Positions 1-9,150 of a stretch of 64,000 nt of DNA are shown piece after piece. Numbering within the stretch: position 1 is the stretch's first letter; each line of letters starts with the position of its first letter. The stretch spans positions 1 through 64,000 of the forward strand of contig CALUZQ010000001.1 in assembly GCA_944325225.1 (NCBI GenBank), written 5' to 3'. The DNA comes from an uncultured Elusimicrobiales bacterium. GTDB taxonomy: Bacteria; Elusimicrobiota; Elusimicrobia; Elusimicrobiales; Elusimicrobiaceae. The notes under the pieces are model-generated. The model was not told the origin of the DNA and made no database searches. It saw only the letters and a program-made list of their open reading frames with translations. The translations under genes and the position numbers were made by a program.

Positions 1-1
1 C

Positions 2-496
2 GACTGTAAAAACGCCGGATTTACGCTAATAGAGCTGTTAGTGGTTGTTTTAATTATAGGCATTTTGGCGGCGGTGGCCCTGCCAAAGTATGAGATGGCA
101 ATTATTAAAGCCCGCATGGTGGAAATTTATAAATGGGGCGACTATACTTCCCGTGAAGCGGAACTTTTTTATCTAGCCAATGGACGCTATCCTTCCACTT
201 TTTTGGAACTGGGAGTTGTTGTTCCCGGGTGTAATCAAACAGAGAATTTTTTCAATGGCTGTCCGGGCAATAAGGATATTTCCATTGTGGAAATTTCCAA
301 TGGGGGAATCTTAATAGAAAGCCGTAGATACTATTTACGCTATTTTCATGTCTTTGAGCAGAAATGGAATAAGCCGGAGAAAAAGTATTGTTGGCCTTTG
401 CCTAATAATTCAAAAGGAAAAGAGATTTGTCAAAAGTTAAGCGGCGGAAAAGATCCCGTTTCTTATTGGCCTCAGCCAATGTATGCATTGGAATAA
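2..496 (+). CDS. Type IV pilin-like protein, 5' end cut by window edge
   Basis: The reading frame is open from base 2 and encodes KNAGFTLIELL, the class III prepilin motif (cleavage expected between G and F), followed by the hydrophobic helix typical of type IV pilins and type II pseudopilins. The leader and start codon lie outside the window. The globular part has four cysteines in two spaced pairs (C-x8-C followed by GNK, then C-x10-C), the same plan as the pilin at 9.5 kb. The DNA around the motif is nearly identical to the cassette pilins at 9.6, 19.2 and 30.2 kb. It is probably a surface or periplasmic pilus subunit; which pilus is unknown. Confidence 0.85.
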   Translation, partial: DCKNAGFTLIELLVVVLIIGILAAVALPKYEMAIIKARMVEIYKWGDYTSREAELFYLANGRYPSTFLELGVVVPGCNQTENFFNGCPGNKDISIVEISNGGILIESRRYYLRYFHVFEQKWNKPEKKYCWPLPNNSKGKEICQKLSGGKDPVSYWPQPMYALE

Positions 497-514
497 TAAA
501 ATTTTGAAATATAA

Positions 515-542
515 ACACCCCCCGGTTATGTCGGGGGGTGTT
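515..542. terminator. Bidirectional hairpin terminator
   Basis: An 11-bp stem rich in C on the left arm and G on the right arm is flanked by A- and T-rich DNA. It sits between the convergent pilin (plus) and galT (minus) genes. Confidence 0.75.
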
Positions 543-549
543 AAATTTA

Positions 550-2055
550 TTACAGCTTTTTTAAAAAGCGCTCAAACGCGGCCTGCCCATCGGGCGTGCG
601 TTTATAAACGCCGGCGTATTCCAATACGCGCGCAAACACTTTTCCCACTTCCGCGCGCAGGATTTCCGCCGCGTTTTGGGCGGTAAAGGTATATTTCTTC
701 AGCAATTCTTCCGCCCACGGCGCGTGTTTGGCAAGCGCTTCATTTTTTTGAATGGCGGCTAGGTCCTTTTTAATCAGCGGGGCTTCCAAGTCCTTTAATT
801 CCTTGGCCAGCCGCGCCGGCAGTACCGCCAGCCCCATTACTTCAATGAGCCCGATGTTTTCCTTTTTGATGTGGTGCACTTCTTCGTGCGGGTGGAAAAT
901 GCCCAAAGGAAACTCGTCCGTCGTGCGGTTGTTGCGAAGCACAATATCCAATTCAAACGCTTTGCCGCGGCGGCGGGCAATCGGCGTAACCGTATTGTGC
1001 ATCGTATCGCCCGTTTTGGCTAAAATATCGGCCTTGGGGTCGCTGTAAACGCGCCATTTTTTTAGGATATAGTCCGCCGCTTCAATAAGGTCCTTTTTCG
1101 CTCCGTTTAGGCGAATGACGCTCATCGGCCATTTGACGATACCCGCTTTTACGCGCGGGAATTTTTTGAGTTTAAAACTCTTTTCCACCGGGGCCTTTTC
1201 CATCGCAAACACATACCGCCCGCCCTGGAAATGGTCGTGCGTTAAAATGGAACCGCCGACGATGGGCAAATCCGCATTAGAACCAATAAAATAGTGCGGC
1301 AGAAAATCCACAAAGTTAAGCAGCCGCGCAAAGCTTTTTTTAGTCAGTTTCATCGGTTCGTGCTTGTCGGACAGGAAAATACAATGCTCGTTGTAATACA
1401 CATACGGCGAATACTGCAAATACCACGGATTGCCGTCTTTTAGCAAATCCAACGGTATCAGCCGTAAATTCTGACGGGCCGGGTGGTTGACGCGCCCGGC
1501 ATAGCCCTCGTTTTCTTTGCACAATAAGCACGGCGGATAGGCCGACGCTTTTACTTTCAGCGCGGCGGCGATATCTTTGGGGTCTTTTTCGGGTTTGGAC
1601 ATATTAATCGTAATGTCCAAATTGCCGTACGGGGTGCGGGCTTTCCAGGCCAGGTTTTTGGACACGCGTTCGGTGCGGATATAGTCCAGCGCGCGGGCGT
1701 CGTGGTAGAATTTGTCCGTAGCGGCTTTGGGGCTTTTTTTGTACAGCGCGAAAAATTCCTCCGTTACCGCCGATGGCTGGCGGGCAAATACGCCCATGAG
1801 TTTGGTGTCAAACAAATCCCGCATGGTTACCGTATCGGGCTCAATAAGCCCTTGTCGGGAGGCCCAGTCGCAGATATTTTTTAGGATTTCGCACGGATAA
1901 GCCGGCGTTTTGCCTTTAAAACCGCTGGGGGTATAGTCGGATAAATGCAAGAGGTCCAGCAGTTGGTTTACCGCCCACACGCGGTCCCGCGCGGGCAGGA
2001 GTTTTTCGTTCACGGCGAAAGCGACCAGTTGGTCAATCAGCAAATTGATATCCAT
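550..2055 (-). CDS. galT: UDP-glucose--hexose-1-phosphate uridylyltransferase (class II GalT)
   Basis: Transfers UMP from UDP-glucose to galactose 1-phosphate in the cytoplasmic Leloir pathway. At 501 residues it matches the long Firmicutes-type GalT class rather than the roughly 350-residue E. coli type. The active-site segment THDHFQGG lies near residue 272 and a CLLC pair near residue 177. The ATG is preceded by AGGAG, which overlaps the stop of galE 8 bases upstream, so the two are translationally close. It is the last gene of galM-galK-galE-galT and ends at the hairpin at 515-542. Confidence 0.93.
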   Translation of the reverse strand: MDINLLIDQLVAFAVNEKLLPARDRVWAVNQLLDLLHLSDYTPSGFKGKTPAYPCEILKNICDWASRQGLIEPDTVTMRDLFDTKLMGVFARQPSAVTEEFFALYKKSPKAATDKFYHDARALDYIRTERVSKNLAWKARTPYGNLDITINMSKPEKDPKDIAAALKVKASAYPPCLLCKENEGYAGRVNHPARQNLRLIPLDLLKDGNPWYLQYSPYVYYNEHCIFLSDKHEPMKLTKKSFARLLNFVDFLPHYFIGSNADLPIVGGSILTHDHFQGGRYVFAMEKAPVEKSFKLKKFPRVKAGIVKWPMSVIRLNGAKKDLIEAADYILKKWRVYSDPKADILAKTGDTMHNTVTPIARRRGKAFELDIVLRNNRTTDEFPLGIFHPHEEVHHIKKENIGLIEVMGLAVLPARLAKELKDLEAPLIKKDLAAIQKNEALAKHAPWAEELLKKYTFTAQNAAEILRAEVGKVFARVLEYAGVYKRTPDGQAAFERFLKKL

Positions 2056-2063
2056 AGTTTCTC

Positions 2064-3038
2064 CTAGAATTTGCGGTGTTGTTCCCAGTTCCAGGCCGTT
2101 TCAATAATGCGGGCCAAATTATATTCGGGTTTCCAGCCGAGCACTTTTTGCGCCTTGGCGCTGTCGGCCACCAGAACGGCGGGATCTCCCGCGCGGCGGG
2201 GGGCTACTTCCACCTTAAAATCAATGCCCGTAATGCGTTTGGCTTCTTTGACCAGTTCCGCCACGGAAAAGCCGTTTCCGCTGCCTAAATTGAAACGCTC
2301 GCTGGTATTATCTTTAAACATTTTTTCCAATGCCAAGATATGGGCGCGGGCTAAATCGTTTACATGTACATAGTCGCGCACGCAGGTTCCGTCGGGGGTG
2401 GGATAGTCGTCGCCGAACATTTTAATAGACGGCCGTTTGCCCGCCGCGGCTTGCAGTACAATGGGAATTAAGTGCGTTTCCGGATCGTGGGATTCGCCGA
2501 TGTCGCCCGAGTCGTCCGCGCCGCTGGCGTTGAAATAACGCAGGGCGGTGGCTTTGAGCCCGTAGGCGGTGTCAAAATCCGAGAGCATTTTTTCCACCAT
2601 CAGTTTGGTATTGCCGTAGGGGTTAATCGGATTTTGGGGGTGGGTTTCGTCAATTTTTTCTTTGACGGGTTCGCCGAAGGTGGCGGCGGTGGAAGAAAAG
2701 ACAAAGTATTTAATGTCATTTTCTACCATAGCGTCTAACAAATTAAGCACTTGGGCCACATTGTTGTGGTAGTATTTAGAGGGTTCTTTCACGCTTTCGC
2801 CCACTTCAATAAAAGCGGCAAAGTGCATCACAGCGTCTATGTGATGTTTTTTAAATACTTCGGCCAGCCGCGCTTTGTCGCCCAGGTCGCCCAGTTCAAA
2901 AGGATAGCGGGCCACGGCCTCGCGGTGCCCTTTGGATAAGTTATCAAACACAACGGGGTTGTAACCCTTTTCCGCCAGCATTTTTACCGTGTGCGAGCCA
3001 ATGTAGCCCGCCCCGCCGATGACTAAAATGTTTTTCAT
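2064..3038 (-). CDS. galE: UDP-glucose 4-epimerase
   Basis: Interconverts UDP-galactose and UDP-glucose using bound NAD. The Rossmann motif GGAGYIGSH starts at residue 7, with FSSTAATFG and PYGNTK supplying the SDR Ser and Tyr-x3-Lys near residues 120-147. It is 324 residues when started at MKNILVIGG (3038), the start used here because GGAAAGGAG lies just upstream; the frame stays open 23 codons further into the galK end. It is placed between galK and galT in one operon. Confidence 0.95.
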   Translation of the reverse strand: MKNILVIGGAGYIGSHTVKMLAEKGYNPVVFDNLSKGHREAVARYPFELGDLGDKARLAEVFKKHHIDAVMHFAAFIEVGESVKEPSKYYHNNVAQVLNLLDAMVENDIKYFVFSSTAATFGEPVKEKIDETHPQNPINPYGNTKLMVEKMLSDFDTAYGLKATALRYFNASGADDSGDIGESHDPETHLIPIVLQAAAGKRPSIKMFGDDYPTPDGTCVRDYVHVNDLARAHILALEKMFKDNTSERFNLGSGNGFSVAELVKEAKRITGIDFKVEVAPRRAGDPAVLVADSAKAQKVLGWKPEYNLARIIETAWNWEQHRKF

Positions 3039-3060
3039 AAAATATCTTTCTCCTTTCCGA

Positions 3061-4233
3061 TTAGTAGCGCTTTTCTTCGGGCCGCGCCGGCCCGCCGACG
3101 GAAGCAATATAAAAATCAGCCGTCAGCCCGGTTTTTTCCCGGTAGATTTTGCCTACATTGTCTATAAAATCCTTCAGATTTTCATCTTTTACCAGCGCAA
3201 TCGCACAGCCGCCGAATCCGGCGCCCGTCATGCGTGCGCCAAGTACGCCTTTTTGCTGCCAGGCGGCTTCGGCCAGAGCGTCTAATTCTTTGCCGGTTAC
3301 TTCGTAGTCGTCGCGCAGGGAAATGTGGGACTGGTTCATCAGTTTGCCGAAAGTTTCCAAATCACCCTCTTTTAATTTTTGGACGGCCTGCAGCGTGCGC
3401 TGATTTTCGTAAACGGCGTGTTTGGCGCGTTTGCGTTCCGTGGGGTTTACAATTAAATCTTTGTGTTTTTCAAAATCTTCTATACTCAGTTCCCCCAGGG
3501 ATTTAACCGGCAGCTGCGCCTGCAGGGCTTTTAAGGCGCGTTCACATTCGCCGCGGCGCTCGTTGTATTTGGAATCGGCCAATTCGCGGCGTTTGTTGGT
3601 GTTCATAATCACGATGGAAATGCCTTTTAAATCCAGGGGGGCGTAATCGTAGTCCAGGGTATTGCAGTCCAGTAAAATGGCGCAGCCCTCTTTGCCCATA
3701 CCGATTGCAAACTGGTCCATAATGCCGCAGTTCATACCGACGAATTTATTCTCCGCTTCCTGACAGAATTTTACCAGCTGTACCTGCGGAATATAGAGCT
3801 TAAACACGCTGTTCATCGCCACGGCGGTGGCTAATTCAATAGAGGCCGAGGACGACAGCCCCGCTCCGTTGGGAATATCGCCCCAGAACATCAGCTCAAA
3901 TCCCTGGTCAATTTTGTAACCGTGGTTTTGCAGGGTTTTGATGACGCCCAGCGGATAGTTGGCCCAATCTTGCTTTTTGTTGTAGGAGATGTTATCTAAA
4001 TCGGCGTCAATAATGCCTTGCTGCGGGAAGTTGAGGGAGTAGAGCCGTATTTTGCGGTCGTCGCGTTTGCAAAACACACAGTGCGTGCCGAAAGACAAAG
4101 CGCACGGGAATACATGGCCGCCGTTATAATCGGTGTGTTCGCCGATTAGATTGACGCGCCCCGGCGCAAAAAAATATAATTTTTCCTTTTTAAATATTTC
4201 GTTGAATTTGCTTCGTAAGGCCAGTTGGTTCAT
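3061..4233 (-). CDS. galK: Galactokinase
   Basis: Phosphorylates alpha-D-galactose with ATP, the entry step of the Leloir pathway. All three GHMP-kinase motifs are present: GRVNLIGEHTDY near residue 25 (galactose signature), GAGLSSSAS near residue 122 (ATP loop) and MTGAGFGGCA near residue 338. The start at MNQLALRSK (4233; 390 residues) is favoured over an upstream in-frame start because an AGGGGA site sits just before it. galM precedes it by 41 bases and galE follows by 22. Confidence 0.95.
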   Translation of the reverse strand: MNQLALRSKFNEIFKKEKLYFFAPGRVNLIGEHTDYNGGHVFPCALSFGTHCVFCKRDDRKIRLYSLNFPQQGIIDADLDNISYNKKQDWANYPLGVIKTLQNHGYKIDQGFELMFWGDIPNGAGLSSSASIELATAVAMNSVFKLYIPQVQLVKFCQEAENKFVGMNCGIMDQFAIGMGKEGCAILLDCNTLDYDYAPLDLKGISIVIMNTNKRRELADSKYNERRGECERALKALQAQLPVKSLGELSIEDFEKHKDLIVNPTERKRAKHAVYENQRTLQAVQKLKEGDLETFGKLMNQSHISLRDDYEVTGKELDALAEAAWQQKGVLGARMTGAGFGGCAIALVKDENLKDFIDNVGKIYREKTGLTADFYIASVGGPARPEEKRY

Positions 4234-4274
4234 AGTATTTTCCCCTTTCGGATACGAAAGCACCCGAATTAAAT

Positions 4275-5213
4275 TTATTGTACCGTCATTTTAAACGACC
4301 ATTCGCAGCAGGCCTTGGGGCCGACCACCGCCGCCCGCCGGATTTTATGTGCTACATACAAATCGTCGTAAATACCGGTGCAGGGTTCCAGCGCCAGGTT
4401 GTAATCGCCCCGGTAACCGCCTTGGGTTTTCCAAACGCCCAGGTAGGGCACTTTGTCGGCGTCGTAGGTGTAGAGGAGTTTTTCGCCGGTGTCGGTATGT
4501 TCTATGCCGCACCAGCCGGCGGTATTTTTCTCGGTAAAATAGAATTTCTCGCAGTTGCGCACGGTGCGCGGTTCGGTGGCGGCCAAGTCCATTTTAAGCC
4601 CGCGTACATCGGTGGTAAGCGGGTAGGTGTGGCGGGTGCCCCAAGGGCCCAGGCGTTTGGTGGAATGTTCCACGGTGATAATCTCGGTTAGATTTTCCGG
4701 TATCAGCAGCCGCGTAGCGGGAGAACAAGCCAGCAGGCAGTGGGGCGTCCAGATAAACTTAAAATCTTCGTTAGAAGTGTTTTCTACGCAATAGTCCAGG
4801 TGTATTTCGTTGGCTTTGAGTGTGATATTTTTGGAAAAAATATACGGAAGGGCCTGGCTTTTTACAAACGCTTTGGCGGCCTGTCCGTCGGGCGAGCGGA
4901 CGCTTTCCCAAGGCATGGCCCACACTTCGCCGTGGTCCGGCACGGGGATACCTTTCCAGGAACCGTCCGGATAGGGGCAGGCATCTATGGAGGGGAAAAC
5001 CTCGTCAAAGCCGCTGGAGTCATAATCGGCGAAAGCGGCTCCGTAAGGAGGAATACGCAGTACCGGGTCGGACGATTGAAACAAAAATTCACGGCCGGTT
5101 TTTTTGCTGATTAAACTGGCCATTTTGCAGGCATAGCCAGGCAGAAAAGTAAGTTGGAGAGCGTCGTTTTCCAAGGTCCACGCCGCAAGTCCTTTATAGA
5201 CGGTTTGTGTCAT
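4275..5213 (-). CDS. galM: Aldose 1-epimerase family protein (GalM-like)
   Basis: A mutarotase-fold protein of 312 residues. PDHGEVW near residue 91 is the catalytic-histidine motif of the family, and FDEVFPSIDACP precedes it. It probably interconverts the alpha and beta anomers of galactose for GalK; the exact sugar is inferred from its place as the first gene of the gal cluster. A GGGGGA ribosome site precedes the ATG. A small terminator-like hairpin (5223-5246) separates it from cdd. Confidence 0.8.
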   Translation of the reverse strand: MTQTVYKGLAAWTLENDALQLTFLPGYACKMASLISKKTGREFLFQSSDPVLRIPPYGAAFADYDSSGFDEVFPSIDACPYPDGSWKGIPVPDHGEVWAMPWESVRSPDGQAAKAFVKSQALPYIFSKNITLKANEIHLDYCVENTSNEDFKFIWTPHCLLACSPATRLLIPENLTEIITVEHSTKRLGPWGTRHTYPLTTDVRGLKMDLAATEPRTVRNCEKFYFTEKNTAGWCGIEHTDTGEKLLYTYDADKVPYLGVWKTQGGYRGDYNLALEPCTGIYDDLYVAHKIRRAAVVGPKACCEWSFKMTVQ

Positions 5214-5222
5214 AAATCCCCC

Positions 5223-5246
5223 AAAAAATACGCGGCTGTGCCGCGC
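5223..5246 (-). terminator. Small hairpin with T run between cdd and galM
   Basis: On the minus strand a 6-bp GC stem with an ACA loop is followed by TATTTTTT. It could end or attenuate cdd transcripts just before galM, partly uncoupling the gal genes. Confidence 0.5.
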
Positions 5247-5248
5247 GT

Positions 5249-5683
5249 TTATTTTTCCGAAAATTTATCAAACGGGAAAGGCATCAAATCCCGCAGTGTT
5301 TTGCGGTAAACGGTGCGTTTGTTCTTATCCAATACGGCAATTAAAATAGGCGTATCAGGGGGCATAAATTCGCTCATGACCTGGCGGCAGGCGCCGCAGG
5401 GCGAGTTAAACGCCATACCCGGCAGTTTTTGCGTAACCAAAGCCAATGCCCGCAGCCGCCGCGCCCCGGCGCCTACCGCTGCAAAAATAGCATTTCGCTC
5501 CGCGCAGACGGTCAGCCCATAGGAAGCATTCTCAATATTGGTTCCTTGGAAGATTCGGCCGTCCTCACTCAGTACGGCGGCCCCTACTTTAAATTTAGAG
5601 TAGGGCGAATAAGAATGTTCGCGTACAAGCTGTGCTGCGTCCAGCAAGCTATGTTCTTCGTCTTTGGTTAAAGGTTTTCTCAT
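5249..5683 (-). CDS. cdd: Cytidine deaminase
   Basis: Hydrolytic deamination of cytidine and deoxycytidine in pyrimidine salvage. The zinc site is complete: CAERNA near residue 59 (Cys ligand plus catalytic Glu) and PCGAC near residue 95. Length 144 residues fits the homotetrameric class. The start MRKPLTKDEE is chosen from family length; there is no Shine-Dalgarno, and a TTGACT/AAGAAT promoter-like pair ends six bases before the ATG, so the message may be leaderless. Confidence 0.92.
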   Translation of the reverse strand: MRKPLTKDEEHSLLDAAQLVREHSYSPYSKFKVGAAVLSEDGRIFQGTNIENASYGLTVCAERNAIFAAVGAGARRLRALALVTQKLPGMAFNSPCGACRQVMSEFMPPDTPILIAVLDKNKRTVYRKTLRDLMPFPFDKFSEK

Positions 5684-5689
5684 ACTTTT

Positions 5690-5718
5690 ATTCTTATAAT
5701 AAAGAAGCCAAAAGTCAA
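5690..5718 (-). promoter_or_regulatory. Promoter-like pair for cdd
   Basis: On the minus strand TTGACT (5713-5718) and AAGAAT (5690-5695) are 17 bases apart. Transcription would start at or next to the cdd ATG. Confidence 0.5.
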
Positions 5719-5752
5719 CCCTTTTTTCCAACGCGCGTACGGAAACCTTTGT

Positions 5753-5758
5753 TATAAT
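5753..5758 (+). promoter_or_regulatory. -10 hexamer TATAAT before the GDSL esterase
   Basis: A perfect TATAAT lies 16 bases upstream of the ATG at 5775, with AGGAG between. No good -35 is visible. Confidence 0.5.
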
Positions 5759-5774
5759 AAATAGGAGCGTTTTT

Positions 5775-6374
5775 ATGAAAAAATGGATTGGACTGTTGTT
5801 GGCGGCTGCCGCCGTGTATTATTTTATGAAAGATACTCCCGAAATTAAGAATTTGGGTAACCCGGGTGTGGCTATCGTCGCATTTGGGGACAGTTTAACC
5901 GCCGGTTACGGTGCACCGCAAGGAAGCAGTTATCCGGATTTTCTATCCCGCAAATTAGGGCGGGAAGTGATTAATCTGGGGCAATCGGGCGAAACGGCCG
6001 TTCATGCTCCGTCCCGGCTGGCGGAAGTGCTTAGCCAGAACCCGCATATGGTACTGATTGAATTTGGCGCCAATGATTATATGCAAAGCCGCAGTATGCA
6101 GGCCGCCGTAGAGGCGGTGGCCCGGATTGTGGACGCCGTGCAGCAGGCCGGCGCCGTGGCGGTGATTGTGGATACCGGCGGCCCGGGTATGGACGGTTAC
6201 TCCAGAAATTACAGAAAATTAGCTAAAGAAAAAGGCGCTGTTTTTGTGCCGGGTATCTTAAAAGGAATTTTTAACGACCGCCGCTATAAATCGGATATGG
6301 TGCACCCCAATTCCGCCGGTTATGAAATAGTGGCCGACCGAATTTATCAGGAGATAAAACCTTACCTGGAATAA
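5775..6374 (+). CDS. SGNH/GDSL-family esterase (TesA-like)
   Basis: A 199-residue hydrolase with the four SGNH blocks: FGDSLTAGYG near residue 36 (nucleophile Ser), Gly in the INLGQSGET region, GANDYM near residue 97 and DMVHPNS near residue 175 (Asp-His). The first 20 residues form a hydrophobic segment without a clear cleavage site, so it is probably anchored in or exported across the inner membrane. Family members are lysophospholipases, thioesterases or arylesterases; the substrate cannot be told. AGGAG precedes the start. It is divergent from cdd and followed closely by the PLD-family gene. Confidence 0.85.
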   Translation: MKKWIGLLLAAAAVYYFMKDTPEIKNLGNPGVAIVAFGDSLTAGYGAPQGSSYPDFLSRKLGREVINLGQSGETAVHAPSRLAEVLSQNPHMVLIEFGANDYMQSRSMQAAVEAVARIVDAVQQAGAVAVIVDTGGPGMDGYSRNYRKLAKEKGAVFVPGILKGIFNDRRYKSDMVHPNSAGYEIVADRIYQEIKPYLE

Positions 6375-6399
6375 CAGAATTTTTACTTGGTTGCATGCT

Positions 6400-8418
6400 A
6401 TGATTAAACTTCGCTTATTCTTGTGCTTATTTTTCAGTATCGTTTTTTGTGGTTGCGTGCATAATGCCCACAAACAGCAAGCCCTTCGCCGGGTGGCTCA
6501 ACACGAAGTGGAACCGGCGGACGCGTTTTTACAGGGGCATATGCTCTATATCCAATATGACTTCCAGGGGGAATCCTTTTTCTTCGCGGCGGATTTAAAT
6601 CAAGTACAGCTGGAAGGCAATGTACATTTAGCCCGGCTGGAGCCGCTTCGGGTAAAGAATCCGGAAGGGTTGGATCACAGCCGCCGGGTGGTTATTGTAG
6701 GACGGGAATGGGCCGAAGTATTAAAACGCACTATTGCACCCCTGGTGCCGTCGCGGGAAGGGCAGGGGGTGTTATTATTCATTCAAAATTATGAAACGAT
6801 GCTTTTGCGCCGGGCCGACGGAACACCCGATTTGGTACAGTTAAAAGATGCTCCCGGTGCAATTGAAATTGTGGGCAAAATAGAAGCCGCACAATTTGAC
6901 TTGCTGGTCAACGAACAACTTAAAAAAATGGTATCAGCGGCCGGGGAACCTTATACCCGCTTTTTATTGCGTTTAGACAGGGTGCCGGCTTCTCCCTTTA
7001 TCTATTTGGATACCCAAACCCATACACAGCTGCAGCTGCAATTGCCCGATTATTATGAAGTTAAAAAGGAAATGACTTCACTGGGCTTTTCCGCTTCGTT
7101 TATTTATTCCTTTTTTGTAAAAAGCCATTTATTTAGTATCGTCAAAGCGCCGTTTACCACCGTGCACCGCCTGGCAGCGTTTGGCACTTCCACCGTATAT
7201 ACCGCACTGCCGCCGCATGCGTGGGATTTGAAAGAAATCCCGCCGTTAAATCAGTCCGGCGACGAAATGGATTTAACCGATTTTAACCGCTGGCTGGATA
7301 AAAAAATCAGTAAACAAAACTATAAAGCGTTTGTAACTTTATTGATAGACGGGGAGGAATTTTTCCCGCATTTTATGTTGGCGATGCAGCGCGCGCAGGA
7401 GAGTATTTTTGCCAATGTGTATATTTTTATGGCCGATCCGTACGGGCTGTCTATTGCCGATGTGATGAAAACCCGCGCCAACGAAGGAATTGATGTGCGG
7501 GTGGTGGTGGACGAATTAAACACCGTGCTTAATTCGGGCAAAAACCCGGAACTCAAGACCTCGGAAACTTTTATTATGCCCAAGTACATTACTTCTTATC
7601 TGCGGAAAAATTCCAAAGCCAAAGCCCGCACCCATTTGAACCCGTGGGGCACTTTTGACCACAGCAAGGTATATATTGTGGACCGAAAAATTGCCTATAC
7701 CGGCGGTATGAATATTGGGCAGGAATATCGCTACACCTGGCACGATATGATGGTGGCCCTGCAGGGCCCGGTGGTAGGGCGGCTGGTAAAGAATTTTTAT
7801 GAAAATTGGTCCTTTACCGGCTGGGGGGGCGATTATGCAGCGGCGTACCGCAAGCTGTTCAGCAAACGCCAGCGGGAAGTAAACCGCGAGGCGCCCGGTA
7901 TGATTGATGTGCGCCTGATGTACACCAAGCCCAATGATTCCGAGATTTTTGATGCCCAGCGCGAAGCAATCCGCCGGGCCAAAAAACGGATTTTTATTCA
8001 AAATGCGTATTTTTCCGATGACCGCATCATAAAAGAACTGATTGAAGCCCGGGGGCGCGGCGTAGATGTGCGTGTGATTTTGCCCGGTAAAAATGATGTG
8101 GGGATTATGGATGTAAACAACCGGGTCATGGCCAATAAACTGTTAAAAAACGGCGTGCGGGTGTATTTTTATAACGGTATGAGCCATGTAAAAGCCGCGG
8201 TATATGACGGATGGGCGGTGGTGGGGTCGTCCAACTTTGACAAGATGAGCTTGTATATCAATAAGGAAATGAGCTTGGGGATTTCCGACCCGGGCTTTGT
8301 GGAAGAATTAGTCCAGCGGCTGTTTGAAAAGGATTTTGAAAATTCCGAAGAACTGACCGAGCCCCTTAACATTGCCTGGACCGCTTCTATCGTTACCGCG
8401 CTTACCAATCAACTGTAA
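6400..8418 (+). CDS. Phospholipase D-family lipoprotein (cardiolipin synthase-like)
   Basis: The C-terminal half holds two HxKx4D motifs, HSKVYIVD near residue 420 and HVKAAVYD near residue 594, each followed by the GG/GSS-N segment of phosphatidyltransferases. The N-terminus has a lipoprotein signal ending FCGC, so it is probably tethered in the envelope. About 300 residues before the PLD domains have no recognised family. It may synthesise or cleave phospholipids; cardiolipin synthase activity is only inferred. The start is uncertain: TTG at 6391 or ATG at 6400, neither with a good ribosome site. Confidence 0.82.
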   Translation: MIKLRLFLCLFFSIVFCGCVHNAHKQQALRRVAQHEVEPADAFLQGHMLYIQYDFQGESFFFAADLNQVQLEGNVHLARLEPLRVKNPEGLDHSRRVVIVGREWAEVLKRTIAPLVPSREGQGVLLFIQNYETMLLRRADGTPDLVQLKDAPGAIEIVGKIEAAQFDLLVNEQLKKMVSAAGEPYTRFLLRLDRVPASPFIYLDTQTHTQLQLQLPDYYEVKKEMTSLGFSASFIYSFFVKSHLFSIVKAPFTTVHRLAAFGTSTVYTALPPHAWDLKEIPPLNQSGDEMDLTDFNRWLDKKISKQNYKAFVTLLIDGEEFFPHFMLAMQRAQESIFANVYIFMADPYGLSIADVMKTRANEGIDVRVVVDELNTVLNSGKNPELKTSETFIMPKYITSYLRKNSKAKARTHLNPWGTFDHSKVYIVDRKIAYTGGMNIGQEYRYTWHDMMVALQGPVVGRLVKNFYENWSFTGWGGDYAAAYRKLFSKRQREVNREAPGMIDVRLMYTKPNDSEIFDAQREAIRRAKKRIFIQNAYFSDDRIIKELIEARGRGVDVRVILPGKNDVGIMDVNNRVMANKLLKNGVRVYFYNGMSHVKAAVYDGWAVVGSSNFDKMSLYINKEMSLGISDPGFVEELVQRLFEKDFENSEELTEPLNIAWTASIVTALTNQL

Positions 8419-8426
8419 CCGCGGGT

Positions 8427-8969
8427 TCAAATAAAGGGATTATAGCCCCATTGAAGAAGCGCCTGGCGCTGGCGGGGGCGGCAGAATAAATCCCCGGGGC
8501 GGCAATTTTTAAGCACTTGCGCGCGGTGGCGGGTAAATGCGGCCCACCGTTTGATTTGGCGGGTGTCTAATTCCGGGCTGCGCCGGCCCAGCCAGTAACG
8601 GCAGTACCATTGGAACCAGCCGCGCGGGTCGGGGTCAAAGGGGGCAATCCAGCCGCGGCGGAGCCATTCGCTGCGGGGCTGGCGCGATTTTACCCCAAAG
8701 CAGTTTTTCGTTTCGTCCGGTGCGTGCGGCGATAATTTTTCCGCCGCGGCGGCGAACCACTCCACGGGCAATTCCTCTTGGCAATCATTTAAATAATGCC
8801 CTTCAAATACGCCTAGTTTAAGCATATGAGCGGGGGATAAATCCGGCACAAATCCGGGCGTACTGAAACACCCGGGCCACTCGCTCAGCCGGTAGGTGTA
8901 ACCCGTTTGCATGGTATCGTTTGCTGTAATGATTCGCCCGGGGCGAAACCACTTTAAAGGGTGCGGCAT
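8427..8969 (-). CDS. Conserved hypothetical protein, Trp/Arg-rich
   Basis: A 180-residue soluble protein with no recognised catalytic motif. It is unusually rich in Trp, Pro and Arg, with a patterned segment DPDPRGWFQWYCRYWLGRR near residues 112-130 and QIKRW soon after. It has no signal peptide or membrane span. GAGGTC precedes the ATG, and the gene converges on the PLD-family gene with eight bases between stops. The strong aromatic patterning argues for a real folded protein, but no function is proposed. Confidence 0.7.
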   Translation of the reverse strand: MPHPLKWFRPGRIITANDTMQTGYTYRLSEWPGCFSTPGFVPDLSPAHMLKLGVFEGHYLNDCQEELPVEWFAAAAEKLSPHAPDETKNCFGVKSRQPRSEWLRRGWIAPFDPDPRGWFQWYCRYWLGRRSPELDTRQIKRWAAFTRHRAQVLKNCRPGDLFCRPRQRQALLQWGYNPFI

Positions 8970-9150
8970 ACAAAGACCTCTTTTTTATCTTACTGCAAAA
9001 TCCATTTTTTTACAGGGGCGATATTGGGTTAGAATGATTTTGCGATACTTTTTGGAGCAGTTTTTTGGTAGAGCGTGTGTTTCAAAAGAATTGCGTTAAC
9101 GGGCCTGGAATTAGGCCCCCAAGCTTTGTCCCCTGGAGGCCCCCAGATCG

